Positions 8,978 through 17,373 of a stretch of DNA of 64,000 nucleotides are shown here, one piece after another. Each line of letters opens with the position of its first letter. The stretch's first letter is position 1. The position numbers were made by a program, and so were the translations under genes. Source of the stretch: Achromobacter spanius (GTDB taxonomy: Bacteria > Pseudomonadota > Gammaproteobacteria > Burkholderiales > Burkholderiaceae_B); NCBI RefSeq assembly GCF_003994415.1, contig NZ_CP034689.1:5518001-5582000 (forward strand). The letters run 5' to 3'. A model generated the notes under the pieces. The model ran no database searches and was not told the DNA's origin. It was given only the letters and a program-made list of their open reading frames with translations.

Positions 8978-9964
8978 GTGAAAACTTTTCGTACGCTTAC
9001 CCGCCTACCTTCCCTTGCGCTGTCGGCGGCCGCGCTGACGCTATGCGCCAACGCAGCCCTTGCGCAGTACCCGGATCGCCCTGTTCGTATCGTCGTCGGC
9101 TTTTCCCCCGGCGGGCCGACCGACGTGGTCGCGCGCGCCTTCGCCGCCTATGCCGCGCAGGCACTCGGGCAGAGTTTCGTGGTGGAAAACAAGCCTGGCG
9201 CCAATACCATTCTTGCCGCCGAAGCCGTAGCCAAAGCCGCGCCTGACGGCTACACACTGCTGGTGGGCGCCACCAACCACGCCATGATCCCCGCGCTGTA
9301 CAGCAGTCGCGTCAAATTCGACGCCTTGCGCTCGTTTACCCCCGTGTGCGCGGTAGCGGTCAGCCCGACAGTATTGGTGGTGGGTCCCGCCCTACCCGTG
9401 AAAACACTGGACGCATTTCTGGCAAAGGTGCGCGCGGAGCCCGGCCGCATTACCTATGCCACGCCGGGCACGGGCAGCTCGGGCCATTTCGCCACGGCGC
9501 AATTCCTGAACCTGACGAAGACGTCCATGAATCACATCCCCTACAAGGGCGCGTCGCAGGCCATTGCCGACCTGCTGGGAGGACAAGTCGATAGCTCGCT
9601 GGCCACGCTGGGTTCGGTACTGCCGCAAGTCGAACCCGGCAAACTGACCGCGCTGGCGGTGGCCGCGCCCCAACGCCTGCCGCAGCTACCGCAAGTGCCC
9701 ACCTTTGACGAGGCGGGCGTCCACGGCTACACCGCCGACGCTTGGTATGGCGTGCTTGCGCCGGCAGGCCTGCCCCAAGACGTGCGCAACAAACTGGAGC
9801 AGGTGGCCCGGGATTTCGCCCGCGCGCCCGCCACCGCCAAGAGCCTGGACGCGCTGGGCATGCAGGCAAGCCAAACTTGCGGCAACGATTTCAACGCGCA
9901 ACTGGCCAGCGAGATCGATGCGAACCGCAAGCTGGCCGAGAACCTGGGGCTAAAGGCCGATTGA
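8978..9964 (+). CDS. TctC/Bug periplasmic binding protein
   Basis: A 328-residue Bug receptor starting at GTG 8978 behind AAGGAGACAAAC. It has a Sec signal peptide of about 29 residues (cleavage near ANAALAQ). Family segments include YPDRPVRIVVGFSPGGPTD, IPYKGASQA and QVPTFDEAG. One cysteine pair is notable in the mature protein (VCAV and QTCGND), which could form a periplasmic disulfide. It is the third of four receptors in this operon, separated by 71 bases from the cyclase gene. That gap holds a T7 run (8915-8921) but no stem I could make convincing. Confidence 0.92.
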   Translation: MKTFRTLTRLPSLALSAAALTLCANAALAQYPDRPVRIVVGFSPGGPTDVVARAFAAYAAQALGQSFVVENKPGANTILAAEAVAKAAPDGYTLLVGATNHAMIPALYSSRVKFDALRSFTPVCAVAVSPTVLVVGPALPVKTLDAFLAKVRAEPGRITYATPGTGSSGHFATAQFLNLTKTSMNHIPYKGASQAIADLLGGQVDSSLATLGSVLPQVEPGKLTALAVAAPQRLPQLPQVPTFDEAGVHGYTADAWYGVLAPAGLPQDVRNKLEQVARDFARAPATAKSLDALGMQASQTCGNDFNAQLASEIDANRKLAENLGLKAD

Positions 9965-10023
9965 GCCGGGCCCGGATATAAAAGCAAACAAAGAAAAAAT
10001 ACTCATCATCCAGAGGAAGACAA

Positions 10024-11022
10024 ATGACGTTTCTTACCCACCCCTACGCGCGCCGCAAGACCGCCGCATTGATCCTGGCCTTCGCCGCCCCGCTGCTGGG
10101 CATGTCCGTCTCTCACGCAGCGGACATCTGGCCCGACCGTGCCGTGCGTATCGTCGTGCCCTACGGGCCGGGCGGCGCGGTCGACGTGGCCACGCGCAAG
10201 ATGGCGCAAATGCTATCCAGCCAGACCGGACAGAGCTTCGTCGTGGAAAACAAACCCGGCGCCACCGGCACCATCGGCGTGAGCCAGGTGGCACGCGCAA
10301 CGCCCGACGGCTACACGCTGGTGGCCAACGACACCACGTATTCCTTGCTGCCGTACATCTTCAAGAAGCTGCCCTTCGACCCCGCAGAGGACCTGCAACC
10401 CGTCTCGGCCTTCGTCTTCGCCCCCATGGCCTTGGCCGTGTCGGCCGACAGCAGCAGCCACACACTTGACGACCTGATCGCGCAAGCCCGCGCCAAACCC
10501 AACATGATTACGTACGGATCGGGCGGGCCAGGCACTACCCCGCATTTCGCGGCCGAAGCGTTGGGCCTGGCGACCGGCGTGAAGTTCATGCACGTGCCGT
10601 TCAAGGGCGCGGCCGAGGCCACTCAGGCCGTGTTGGGCAAGGTGATCGATTTTCAGTTTGCGTCCACCACCGGGGTCATGGGGCCGGTGCAAGGCGGCCA
10701 GTTGAAGCTGCTGGCCGTCAGCGGTGACAAGCGCCTGCCGGTGTTGCCCAACGTGCCCACCTTTGCCGAAGCGGGCGTGAAGGACTTTGGCGTGGTCAAC
10801 TGGACCGGCCTGTGGGCGCCAAAGGGCACGCCCCCGGACGTCACCGATCGGCTGCAACGCGAGATCGCCACCGCCATGGCTTCGGAAGAGATGAAAACGT
10901 TCGCCACCAAGATGGGCGCGGAGCCACGCGCCGCCAACGCCACGGAGTTTCGCGGCATCCTGGCCGATAGTGGCCAGATGTGGGGCAAGGTGGTCCGCAG
11001 CATCGGCTTCGACGCGAAGTAA
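10024..11022 (+). CDS. TctC/Bug periplasmic binding protein
   Basis: A 332-residue Bug receptor with a Sec-type signal peptide (residues 1-32, ending VSHAAD). Family segments: PDRAVRIVVPYGPGGAVDVATR, VPFKGAAEAT and NVPTFAEAG. The ribosome site GAGGAAGACAA directly precedes ATG 10024 and an A-rich stretch lies further upstream. It is adjacent to another receptor gene of the same family with no membrane component between them, so both presumably serve a pump encoded elsewhere or act in sensing. Confidence 0.92.
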   Translation: MTFLTHPYARRKTAALILAFAAPLLGMSVSHAADIWPDRAVRIVVPYGPGGAVDVATRKMAQMLSSQTGQSFVVENKPGATGTIGVSQVARATPDGYTLVANDTTYSLLPYIFKKLPFDPAEDLQPVSAFVFAPMALAVSADSSSHTLDDLIAQARAKPNMITYGSGGPGTTPHFAAEALGLATGVKFMHVPFKGAAEATQAVLGKVIDFQFASTTGVMGPVQGGQLKLLAVSGDKRLPVLPNVPTFAEAGVKDFGVVNWTGLWAPKGTPPDVTDRLQREIATAMASEEMKTFATKMGAEPRAANATEFRGILADSGQMWGKVVRSIGFDAK

Positions 11023-11039
11023 ACAAAGGAGGATTCGCC

Positions 11040-11957
11040 ATGTTCTGCTTGCACGCCCCCGAAGTCGTTGACTTTCAGGTCTGGTCGGCCATGCCCGATC
11101 ACTTGCGCCGCCTCCGGCGCAGCGCCTGGGCGGACGCCAACCGGGGCGGCATGCCGGTTGACTCCTTTCTTGAAGGGCCGGTCTTTGATGCGTCCGGCAA
11201 CCTGTACGTCACGGACATCCCCTGGGGCCGCGTGTTCCGGATCACGCCGGACCGCGAATGGTCATTGGTGGCCGAGTACGACGGCGAACCCAACGGCATG
11301 AAGTTTCTGGACGCCGGCCGCCTGCTCATCACTGATTACAAGAACGGGCTGATGACGCTGGATATCGCGACCGGCGCCGTCACACCGTATCTTGAACGCC
11401 GCAACAGCGAACGCTTCAAGGGCGTCAACGATCTGATCTTCGATACCCAAGGCAACCTGTACTTCACCGACCAGGGCCAAAGCGGACTGCACGATCCCAG
11501 CGGCCGCCTGTACCGACTGCGGCCCAACGGCCAGCTAGACCAGTTGCTGGGCAACGTGCCCAGCCCGAATGGCGTGGCCTTGTCGCCCGACGAGCGCGTG
11601 CTGTACCTGGCCGTCACGCGCGGCAACTGCGTGTGGCGCGTGCCCTTGCTGCCCGACGGCAGCGTCAGCAAGGTCAGCCAGTTCTTTACGTCCTACGGCC
11701 CCAGCGGCCCCGATGGCCTGGCCGTCGACACCGAGGGCAACTTGCTGGTCTGCAACCCCGGGCTGGGCTATGTGTGGCTGTTGAACCATCGCGCCGAACC
11801 CAGCATCGTCTGGCGCAGCGTCACGGGCGCGTCCACCACCAACCTTGCCTTCGGCGGCGAAGACAGGCGCACGCTGTTCTGCACGGAATCGACCAGCGGC
11901 TCGATCCTTTTTGCGTCCGCGCCGCACGCGGGCCTGCCTCTGGCGCGCAAAACCTGA
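11040..11957 (+). CDS. SMP-30/gluconolactonase-family lactonase
   Basis: A 305-residue six-bladed beta-propeller of the SMP-30/gluconolactonase family. Likely metal ligands are E45 (FLEGPVFD), N130 (KGVNDL), the Asn in SPNGVAL (about 180) and the Asp in GPDGLAVD (about 231). The ATG at 11040 has an ideal AAAGGAGG ribosome site. An upstream in-frame ATG inside the previous gene is rejected. The last gene of the IclR-side operon, 17 bases after a receptor gene. It probably hydrolyses a sugar-acid or similar lactone, which together with the LigI-like enzyme points to lactone intermediates in the pathway. Confidence 0.86.
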   Translation: MFCLHAPEVVDFQVWSAMPDHLRRLRRSAWADANRGGMPVDSFLEGPVFDASGNLYVTDIPWGRVFRITPDREWSLVAEYDGEPNGMKFLDAGRLLITDYKNGLMTLDIATGAVTPYLERRNSERFKGVNDLIFDTQGNLYFTDQGQSGLHDPSGRLYRLRPNGQLDQLLGNVPSPNGVALSPDERVLYLAVTRGNCVWRVPLLPDGSVSKVSQFFTSYGPSGPDGLAVDTEGNLLVCNPGLGYVWLLNHRAEPSIVWRSVTGASTTNLAFGGEDRRTLFCTESTSGSILFASAPHAGLPLARKT

Positions 11958-11995
11958 ATGCGCCAAGCAAGAAGCGCCGCGCGACCCTTTGCGAT

Positions 11996-12024
11996 TTGAC
12001 AGTGTAAAACGACCGTTTTACATT
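11996..12024 (+). promoter_or_regulatory. sigma-70-like promoter of the TetR gene
   Basis: TTGACA at 11996-12001 and TACATT at 12019-12024 are separated by exactly 17 bases. Transcription would begin about seven bases after the -10 box, at or next to base 12031, which is the A of the TetR start codon. No Shine-Dalgarno sequence is visible before that ATG, so a leaderless mRNA is predicted. Confidence 0.65.
12003..12022. promoter_or_regulatory. TetR operator palindrome
   Basis: TGTAAAACG-AC-CGTTTTACA is a perfect 9-base inverted repeat with a 2-base centre, sitting inside the -35/-10 spacer of the TetR promoter. Position and symmetry are those of an autorepressor operator. It is the clearest operator in the window. 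Confidence 0.8.
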
Positions 12025-12030
12025 GGACGC

Positions 12031-12561
12031 ATGGATACCAAGACACAGCTGATCTCCACGGCGGAACATCTTTTCAACCGACACGGTTTCACGGCCACCG
12101 GCATGGACCGCTTGACCCAGGGCGCCGGCATGTCAAGCCGAACGCTCTACAAGCACGTCGGCAGCAAAAACGCGCTGATCGCCGCCGTACTCACCGAGCG
12201 CGACAAACGTTTCTTTTCGCAAATTCAAGAAGCAAGCAGCGTCGACGCAATCTTCAAGGCGCTGGAACACTGGATGAAAACCGAGGACAACCTGGGTTGT
12301 CTGTTCTTGCGTGCCTACGCGGAAACCGGTGGCGACACACCGGAAATTGCCGATGCGGTGTCCGCGCACAAAGCCGCTTTCTGGCGAAAGATTCGGGAAG
12401 TCGTATCGGCGGAAACCGGCGGCCGCAACGACCCGGTGCTGGCCGAACAGATCTTGGTCTTGTTCGAAGGCGCAACGGCCGCCGCCATCTATCGCGGCGC
12501 AAAATCCGTGAAGGCGGCACGCTTGGCGGCCATTGCCCTGGTTGAACGGGCGCGGCCATGA
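12031..12561 (+). CDS. TetR-family transcriptional regulator
   Basis: A 176-residue TetR repressor. The N-terminal DNA-binding domain spans residues 1-50 (AEHLFNRHGFTATGMDRL, then helix-turn-helix MSSRTLYKHVGSK). The C-terminal helical domain binds an unknown ligand. The ATG at 12031 follows a strong promoter with an embedded palindromic operator. Longer in-frame starts upstream would run through that promoter and are rejected. Its stop overlaps the MFS transporter start by four bases (ATGA), so repressor and efflux pump form one autoregulated unit. Confidence 0.92.
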   Translation: MDTKTQLISTAEHLFNRHGFTATGMDRLTQGAGMSSRTLYKHVGSKNALIAAVLTERDKRFFSQIQEASSVDAIFKALEHWMKTEDNLGCLFLRAYAETGGDTPEIADAVSAHKAAFWRKIREVVSAETGGRNDPVLAEQILVLFEGATAAAIYRGAKSVKAARLAAIALVERARP

Positions 12562-13721
12562 GCCTTGCGCTGAGTCCCGCCGCAACCTTGGGCGCAACAG
12601 GCTTTGCGCTGATCGCCGTCTGCTACGGCTTTGCCCGTTTCGCCTTCGGCTTGTTCCTGCCGCGGATCGATGCTGACTTGTCCTTGTCTTCGACGCTAAG
12701 CGGCTTGATCTCGGGTGGGGCTTTCCTGGGCTATTGCATCGCCATCGCGCTGTCGGCCTGGTTGACCGAACGGATCGGCCCCCGCGCTGTCGCCATCGGC
12801 GCGGCCCTGGTTGCGGCGGTGGGCATGGCCGGCATCGCCGCCGCGCCTTCGGCGCCCTGGCTGGCGGGCGCGGTCATGCTGGCGGGATCCAGCACGGGAC
12901 TGGCCTCGCCTCCCTTGGCCGCAGCCGTAACCGCAGCGGTCAAGCCGAACCGGCAGAACGCCACCAACACCCTCATCAACGCCGGCACCGGTGCGGGCGT
13001 GGTGTTGTCCGGCCCGGTGGCACTGATGATGGGAGATCAATGGCGCCTTGCGTACGCGGGCTTTGCGGTGGCGGCGGTCGGTCTGGCGTTTGCCGCGGCG
13101 CTCTCCCTGCCGCGAGGCTCCCAGGCAGCCACGAACAATACCCATGGCTTACCGTCCCTTAACGGCGAGCTGCGGCGCTTGATCGCCGCCGCCTTCCTGA
13201 CCGGCGCGGCCAGCACCGCGATTTGGTCTTTCGGAGCGCAACTGGTCGCGCTGCGGCTCGACTGGGGCAGCACTGGCGCGGGCCTGCTGTGGATCGCCAT
13301 CGGGGCGGCCGGCATTGCGGGCGCGGGCGCGGGGCATCTGATTGCGCGGTTTGGCATGGACCTGGTCCATCGCGTATTCCTGGCGGCAATAGCGGCAGGC
13401 ATGCTTATGATCGGCATCACAGGCACCTCGGCTGCCCTGACCCTGGGCGGCGGCCTGCTCTTTGGCGTCGCCTACATCATGCTTACCGGCGTCTATTTGC
13501 TATGGGGCGTCTTGGCGCTACCCGACCGGCCCGCCACGGGCGTGATGATCGCCTTTCTTGCGCTTGCGATCGGTCAGACCGCCGGGGCCGCCATCTTCGG
13601 ACTGTTGATGGAGCATCTGACCCCCGATTACGCGGTGGTTATTTTTGCGTGCCTTGCTATCACGGCGGGATTGGCGCGGGCTGAAGAGGCAAATCCACAA
13701 CCGTGTGTGGCGGGTCGATAG
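12558..13721 (+). CDS. MFS transporter, YbfB/YjiJ-like
   Basis: A 387-residue integral membrane protein with about 12 predicted transmembrane helices. The N-terminal FALIAVCYGFARFAFGLFLP segment is typical of the YbfB/YjiJ branch of the major facilitator superfamily. Its start codon overlaps the TetR stop (ATGA), which implies translational coupling and induction by the TetR ligand. Most likely a drug or metabolite exporter of the inner membrane. The substrate cannot be inferred from sequence. Confidence 0.88.
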   Translation: MSLALSPAATLGATGFALIAVCYGFARFAFGLFLPRIDADLSLSSTLSGLISGGAFLGYCIAIALSAWLTERIGPRAVAIGAALVAAVGMAGIAAAPSAPWLAGAVMLAGSSTGLASPPLAAAVTAAVKPNRQNATNTLINAGTGAGVVLSGPVALMMGDQWRLAYAGFAVAAVGLAFAAALSLPRGSQAATNNTHGLPSLNGELRRLIAAAFLTGAASTAIWSFGAQLVALRLDWGSTGAGLLWIAIGAAGIAGAGAGHLIARFGMDLVHRVFLAAIAAGMLMIGITGTSAALTLGGGLLFGVAYIMLTGVYLLWGVLALPDRPATGVMIAFLALAIGQTAGAAIFGLLMEHLTPDYAVVIFACLAITAGLARAEEANPQPCVAGR

Positions 13722-13977
13722 CGTGCGGCGCGGGAGGGATTGCTTGCTGTTGCTTCGGGTTGCCAGTCCCGCAGGGCAGCGTCGCGCTCAGCGCTTTCAA
13801 GACGAAAGAATCTACAACATGACTTGCATGAGCCGATGCTTTTTTCATTGAATCCGCGCCTTTCAACATTTGCTGAAGGGCGCACTTTCACTGAAATTAA
13901 TGTGCAGTATCCAATCAGCTCTTCACCTCGCAGCCCACGTGTTAACGTAGCCGCCACCCCACAGCCCCACCCTACTC
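13722..13977. other. intergenic stretch between MFS and LysR genes
   Basis: 256 bases with lower GC than their surroundings. I find no reading frame with a ribosome site and no convincing terminator hairpin with a T run after the MFS gene. The AT-rich part at 13850-13920 is a plausible promoter zone for the LysR gene at 13978. Confidence 0.4.
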
Positions 13978-14859
13978 ATGCAAAGCCGCTCTCTGCGCGC
14001 TTTCCTGGCGCTACACCAATTCGGCACCGTGACCGCTGCCGCGCAGGCCGTGCATTTGTCGCCCGCGGCCGTCAGTGTTCAGCTTCGGAACCTGGAAGAG
14101 GAGCTAGGTGTCGAGCTATTCGTGCGCACCGGCCGTTCCATCCTGTTGAACGACCGCGCGCATCAGCTCCTGCCCCTTGCCCGGCGGGTCTTGGACCTGG
14201 AAAGCGAGATGGCGTCGTTGGGCAATTCCAGCCGTCTCAAGGGCAGGCTGGCGCTGGGCATCATCACCAGCACATTAAGCGGGGGGCTGCCGGATGTGCT
14301 CAAGCGTCTGGGGGCCGAACACCCTTCCCTGGAATTGCGCATTACCGCCAAGCGGTCGCCAGACCTTGCGTTGCAGGTGGAAGCGGGCTTGCTGGATGCG
14401 GCGGTGATTTCAATGCCGCCGCCGCATTTTTCCACGACGCTTTGCTTTCACGAGCTGTATACCGAGCCCCTGGCGCTGGTCATGAGCGCCAAGCGCAATT
14501 TCACCAACGTCAAAGCCGCGTTGGAGGAATATCCCTATATCGCCTTCGACAAAACCACCTGGATCGGCAAGCAGATCGACGCGTTCATTCAGGACAGCGG
14601 TGTGTCGGTGCGGCCCACGATGGAGCTGGACTCGCATGACGCCGTGCTGTCCATCGTGCGCCATGACATCGGCGTCACCGTCCTGCCCGTGCTGAAAGGC
14701 CCCGCGCGCAGCGACGGCGCGTTGAAGTTCATTGACCTGCCGGGCTTGTACCGCACCGTATGCCTGGCGGTGCGCCACGCCAATAACGACAGCCGGACCA
14801 CGCAGGTGCTGGTGAACTGCTTCCGGGAATTCGGGGAATCTTCTCCGCTGGCGAAATAG
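13978..14859 (+). CDS. LysR-family transcriptional regulator
   Basis: A 293-residue LysR regulator: helix-turn-helix at about residues 1-60 (QFGTVTAAAQAVHLSPAAVS) and an effector domain from about 88. It lies 5' of, and in the same direction as, the D-2-hydroxyacid dehydrogenase and binding-protein genes at 15015-17029, which are its probable targets. LysR genes are more often divergent from their targets, so this same-strand arrangement weakens that link somewhat. Confidence 0.9.
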   Translation: MQSRSLRAFLALHQFGTVTAAAQAVHLSPAAVSVQLRNLEEELGVELFVRTGRSILLNDRAHQLLPLARRVLDLESEMASLGNSSRLKGRLALGIITSTLSGGLPDVLKRLGAEHPSLELRITAKRSPDLALQVEAGLLDAAVISMPPPHFSTTLCFHELYTEPLALVMSAKRNFTNVKAALEEYPYIAFDKTTWIGKQIDAFIQDSGVSVRPTMELDSHDAVLSIVRHDIGVTVLPVLKGPARSDGALKFIDLPGLYRTVCLAVRHANNDSRTTQVLVNCFREFGESSPLAK

Positions 14860-14880
14860 CCGTCGTGCTTGTCATTCCAC

Positions 14881-14903
14881 GAGCATCGTATTTGCCGATG
14901 CTC
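14881..14903. repeat. 8-base hairpin between LysR and dehydrogenase genes
   Basis: GAGCATCG (14881-14888) and CGATGCTC (14896-14903) form a perfect stem with a 7-base loop, 21 bases after the LysR stop. What follows on the plus strand is an A run, not a T run, so this is not a standard intrinsic terminator. It may be an operator or a Rho-associated end. Confidence 0.45.
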
Positions 14904-15014
14904 AGATGTAAAAAAATTAGCTTTTGATAAACCTCCTGCTTTCTTAGTATGGATCTTGGCATCGTGCATGGGCCGGATCACAGCAAGCGGCCAGTGCCGT
15001 CGGAAGGAGGAGTT

Positions 15015-15938
15015 TTGAACATCGTCGTGACTGAATTCATGGACGCGCCCGCGGTCGAGCGACTGCGGGAAAAAGCAGACGTCACCTACGACCCGAAGCT
15101 GGTCGACGACCTGCCACGCTTGTGTGAACTGGCAGCCACCTGCGACGCACTGATCGTGCGCAACCGCACGCAGGTGCGCGGCGAACTGCTGGCGTCGCTC
15201 AAGCGGTGCAAGGTGGTGGGACGGCTGGGAGTCGGCCTGGACAACATCGACCTGGCCGGCTGCGAACAACAAGGCATACAGGTGTTTCCCGCCACCGGCG
15301 CAAACGCCAATAGCGTTGCCGAATACGTGATCGCGACCGCGATGCTGCTGCTGCGCGGCTCATATGCATCCTCGGCGGCGGTCGCGGCGGGCGAATGGCC
15401 GCGCGATGCGCTGTCCAAAGGCCGCGAGATCTCGGGCAAGACCCTGGGCTTGCTGGGTTTTGGATCAATCGGGCAATTGACCGCACGCTTGGCCAAGGCG
15501 CTGGGCATGGCTGTCGTCGCGTTTGACCCGGCGTTGGCGCATGACGACCCGCTGTTCGCGAAGCTTGGTGTCGCGCCCGCCGCCTTGGACAGCGTGCTGG
15601 CGCAAGCAGACGTGCTCAGCTTGCACATGCCGCTGCTGGAGTCCACGCGCAATCTGCTCGATGCAACGCGCATACAAGCGATGCGGCCCGGCGCCGTCCT
15701 CATCAACACCGCGCGTGGCGGCATCGTTGACGAGGCAGCCGTGGCCAGCGCCCTGCGCAGCGGACAACTTGGCGGCGCCGCCCTGGACGTCTTCGACATC
15801 GAGCCGCTTGCCCCGGCGCCGCACTTCCAGGGCTGCCCGAACCTTATTCTTACGCCCCACACAGCAGGCTTGACCACCGAATCCAACCAACGGGTAAGCA
15901 GTCTGGTTGCCGAGAAGGTCTTGGCGGCGCTGGGCTGA
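15015..15938 (+). CDS. D-2-hydroxyacid dehydrogenase
   Basis: A 307-residue NAD(P)-dependent D-isomer-specific 2-hydroxyacid dehydrogenase when started at TTG 15015, which has AGGAGG four bases upstream. An ATG at 14949 would add 22 non-family residues and has no ribosome site. Rossmann motif GFGSIG at about residue 153, catalytic Arg in NTARGG, Glu near FDIEPL and His in TPHTAG. It is an intact paralogue of the frameshifted gene at 6878 and is followed by a binding-protein gene, suggesting uptake and oxidation of a hydroxy acid or reduction of its keto form. Confidence 0.88.
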   Translation: MNIVVTEFMDAPAVERLREKADVTYDPKLVDDLPRLCELAATCDALIVRNRTQVRGELLASLKRCKVVGRLGVGLDNIDLAGCEQQGIQVFPATGANANSVAEYVIATAMLLLRGSYASSAAVAAGEWPRDALSKGREISGKTLGLLGFGSIGQLTARLAKALGMAVVAFDPALAHDDPLFAKLGVAPAALDSVLAQADVLSLHMPLLESTRNLLDATRIQAMRPGAVLINTARGGIVDEAAVASALRSGQLGGAALDVFDIEPLAPAPHFQGCPNLILTPHTAGLTTESNQRVSSLVAEKVLAALG

Positions 15939-15940
15939 TT

Positions 15941-15993
15941 TTGCAACACCGCATTGGCAGCACCGACCTTGCAGCACCGACCTTTGCAACACC
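15941..15993 (+). repeat. four degenerate TTGCARCACC tandem units
   Basis: Four units of 11-15 bases follow one another: TTGCAACACCGCA, TTGGCAGCACCGACC, TTGCAGCACCGACC and TTTGCAACACC. They fill the space between the dehydrogenase stop and the A-rich leader of the binding-protein gene at 16022. They could be a local slippage product or binding sites. No coding function is apparent. Confidence 0.55.
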
Positions 15994-16021
15994 ATAAAAA
16001 AATACACGGACAGGAGACAAA

Positions 16022-17029
16022 ATGATTACCAGAAGAATGTTGCTGGCCTCGGCCCTTGCGCTTGCCGCCATCGCCCCCGCCGCCCAAACACAAGCCCAAG
16101 CACAAGCCCAAGCACAGGCACCAGCCGCCGACTACCCCGCCAAAGGCAGCGTGCTGAAATATGTCGTGCCGTTCCCGCCGGGCGGCTTGACGGACGTCAT
16201 GGCGCGACTGGTGGGCCAACAACTCAGCGAGCGCCTGGGCGTTACCGTGGTGGTGGAAAACCGCCCGGGCGCGGGCGCCATGATCGGCGCCGAACAGGTG
16301 TCGCGCGCGGCGCCCGACGGCACTACGCTGCTGGCCATCACCATGACGCATTCGGTGAACGCCACCTTGCTGCGCGACAGAAGCCGGTTCGACATCACCA
16401 AAGACCTGAAGCCCGTTGCGCTGCTGGCCTCGACACCGATCCTGGTCGTGGTGCCGGCCAACAGCAAGATACGCACGCTGGACGACCTGGCCAAAGCCGC
16501 GAAGGGCAAGGAACTGAATGCCGGGTCCAGCGGCGTGGGCACGCCATCGCACCTGTCACTGGCCTTGTTCAACCAGATCAATGGCACCAACATCCTGCAC
16601 ATCCCCTATGCCGGCGGCGCGCCGTCATTGACGGACCTGATGGGCGGACAGCTTGATGTGATCTTCAGCAACTACGCCGAGTCCCTGCCCTACGTGCAGT
16701 CGGGCAAGCTGCGCGCCATTGCCATTGCAAGCAAGGCGCGCAATCCGCAAGTGCCGAACGTGCCGACGTCCGCCGAGGCAGGCATGCCCAAGCTGAACGT
16801 CGAACAATGGACCGCCGTCATGCTGCCCAGCGCCACCCCGGACGCGATCGTTCAACGCCTGGGCAAGGAGCTCGTCAGCATCATGGCGCGACCCGAGGTC
16901 GCGGAAAAAACGCGCTCGCTAGGCTTTAGCGTCGATGCACGCGGACCGGCGGATTTCGCGCCGTTCTGGAACAGCGAAGTGCAACGCTGGCGGGCACTGA
17001 TCCAGTCGGCAGGGATCACCGCGCAATAA
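16022..17029 (+). CDS. TctC/Bug periplasmic binding protein
   Basis: A 335-residue Bug receptor. The signal sequence begins MITRRMLLAS, which fits Sec and is also a weak twin-arginine match. After cleavage there is an unusual run of Gln-Ala dipeptides (residues about 21-34) that looks like a slippage-prone linker. Ligand loop VPFPPGGLTDVMAR, IPYAGGAPS and NVPTSAEAG are present. ATG 16022 has the ribosome site CAGGAGACAA with a seven-base A run further upstream. It forms a small operon with the dehydrogenase at 15015. Confidence 0.92.
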   Translation: MITRRMLLASALALAAIAPAAQTQAQAQAQAQAPAADYPAKGSVLKYVVPFPPGGLTDVMARLVGQQLSERLGVTVVVENRPGAGAMIGAEQVSRAAPDGTTLLAITMTHSVNATLLRDRSRFDITKDLKPVALLASTPILVVVPANSKIRTLDDLAKAAKGKELNAGSSGVGTPSHLSLALFNQINGTNILHIPYAGGAPSLTDLMGGQLDVIFSNYAESLPYVQSGKLRAIAIASKARNPQVPNVPTSAEAGMPKLNVEQWTAVMLPSATPDAIVQRLGKELVSIMARPEVAEKTRSLGFSVDARGPADFAPFWNSEVQRWRALIQSAGITAQ

Positions 17030-17373
17030 CATCCCTGCGCGGGGGGCGATTGCGTGCTCCCCACATGCCCAGGGCAAGGGCGAAGCAAGGGTCAGGCCGA
17101 AACAATAGCAACAATAAATTTCCAAATCCGCCCTTTGGCTTGGCCCTCGTCCTGGCGGCTGCCCATGCCGCCGACATGGCCACAACCCTCGCCCTTTGTG
17201 GGGTTCCCACCCTGAACCTATCCTCAGGGGCAAGCTGCGCCCTCGCCCGGCTTCCCACCCGTCTGGCCGGCGCCATGTTTCAAGCAGCGATCCGGGTGTT
17301 GCGGCGCCCTCCCAAATCAGTAGCATGCGCGCTCACTCATCTGACTCAGCCCCCCCTAAAAAGGACCGCTCCC
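17030..17373. other. 344-base intergenic region before the lipoprotein gene
   Basis: Contains no reading frame I trust: the in-frame extension upstream of the lipoprotein has no ribosome site or conserved look. An AT-rich island at 17100-17125 (acaatagcaacaataaattt) is the only candidate promoter region. No terminator is evident after the binding-protein gene. Confidence 0.4.

Noticed and set aside
11845..12030. A longer N-terminus for the TetR gene
   Set aside because: The extension would translate through the promoter and the operator palindrome and has no TetR-family similarity.
14881..14903. Intrinsic terminator after the LysR gene
   Set aside because: The stem is good but is followed by an A run rather than a T run on the plus strand.
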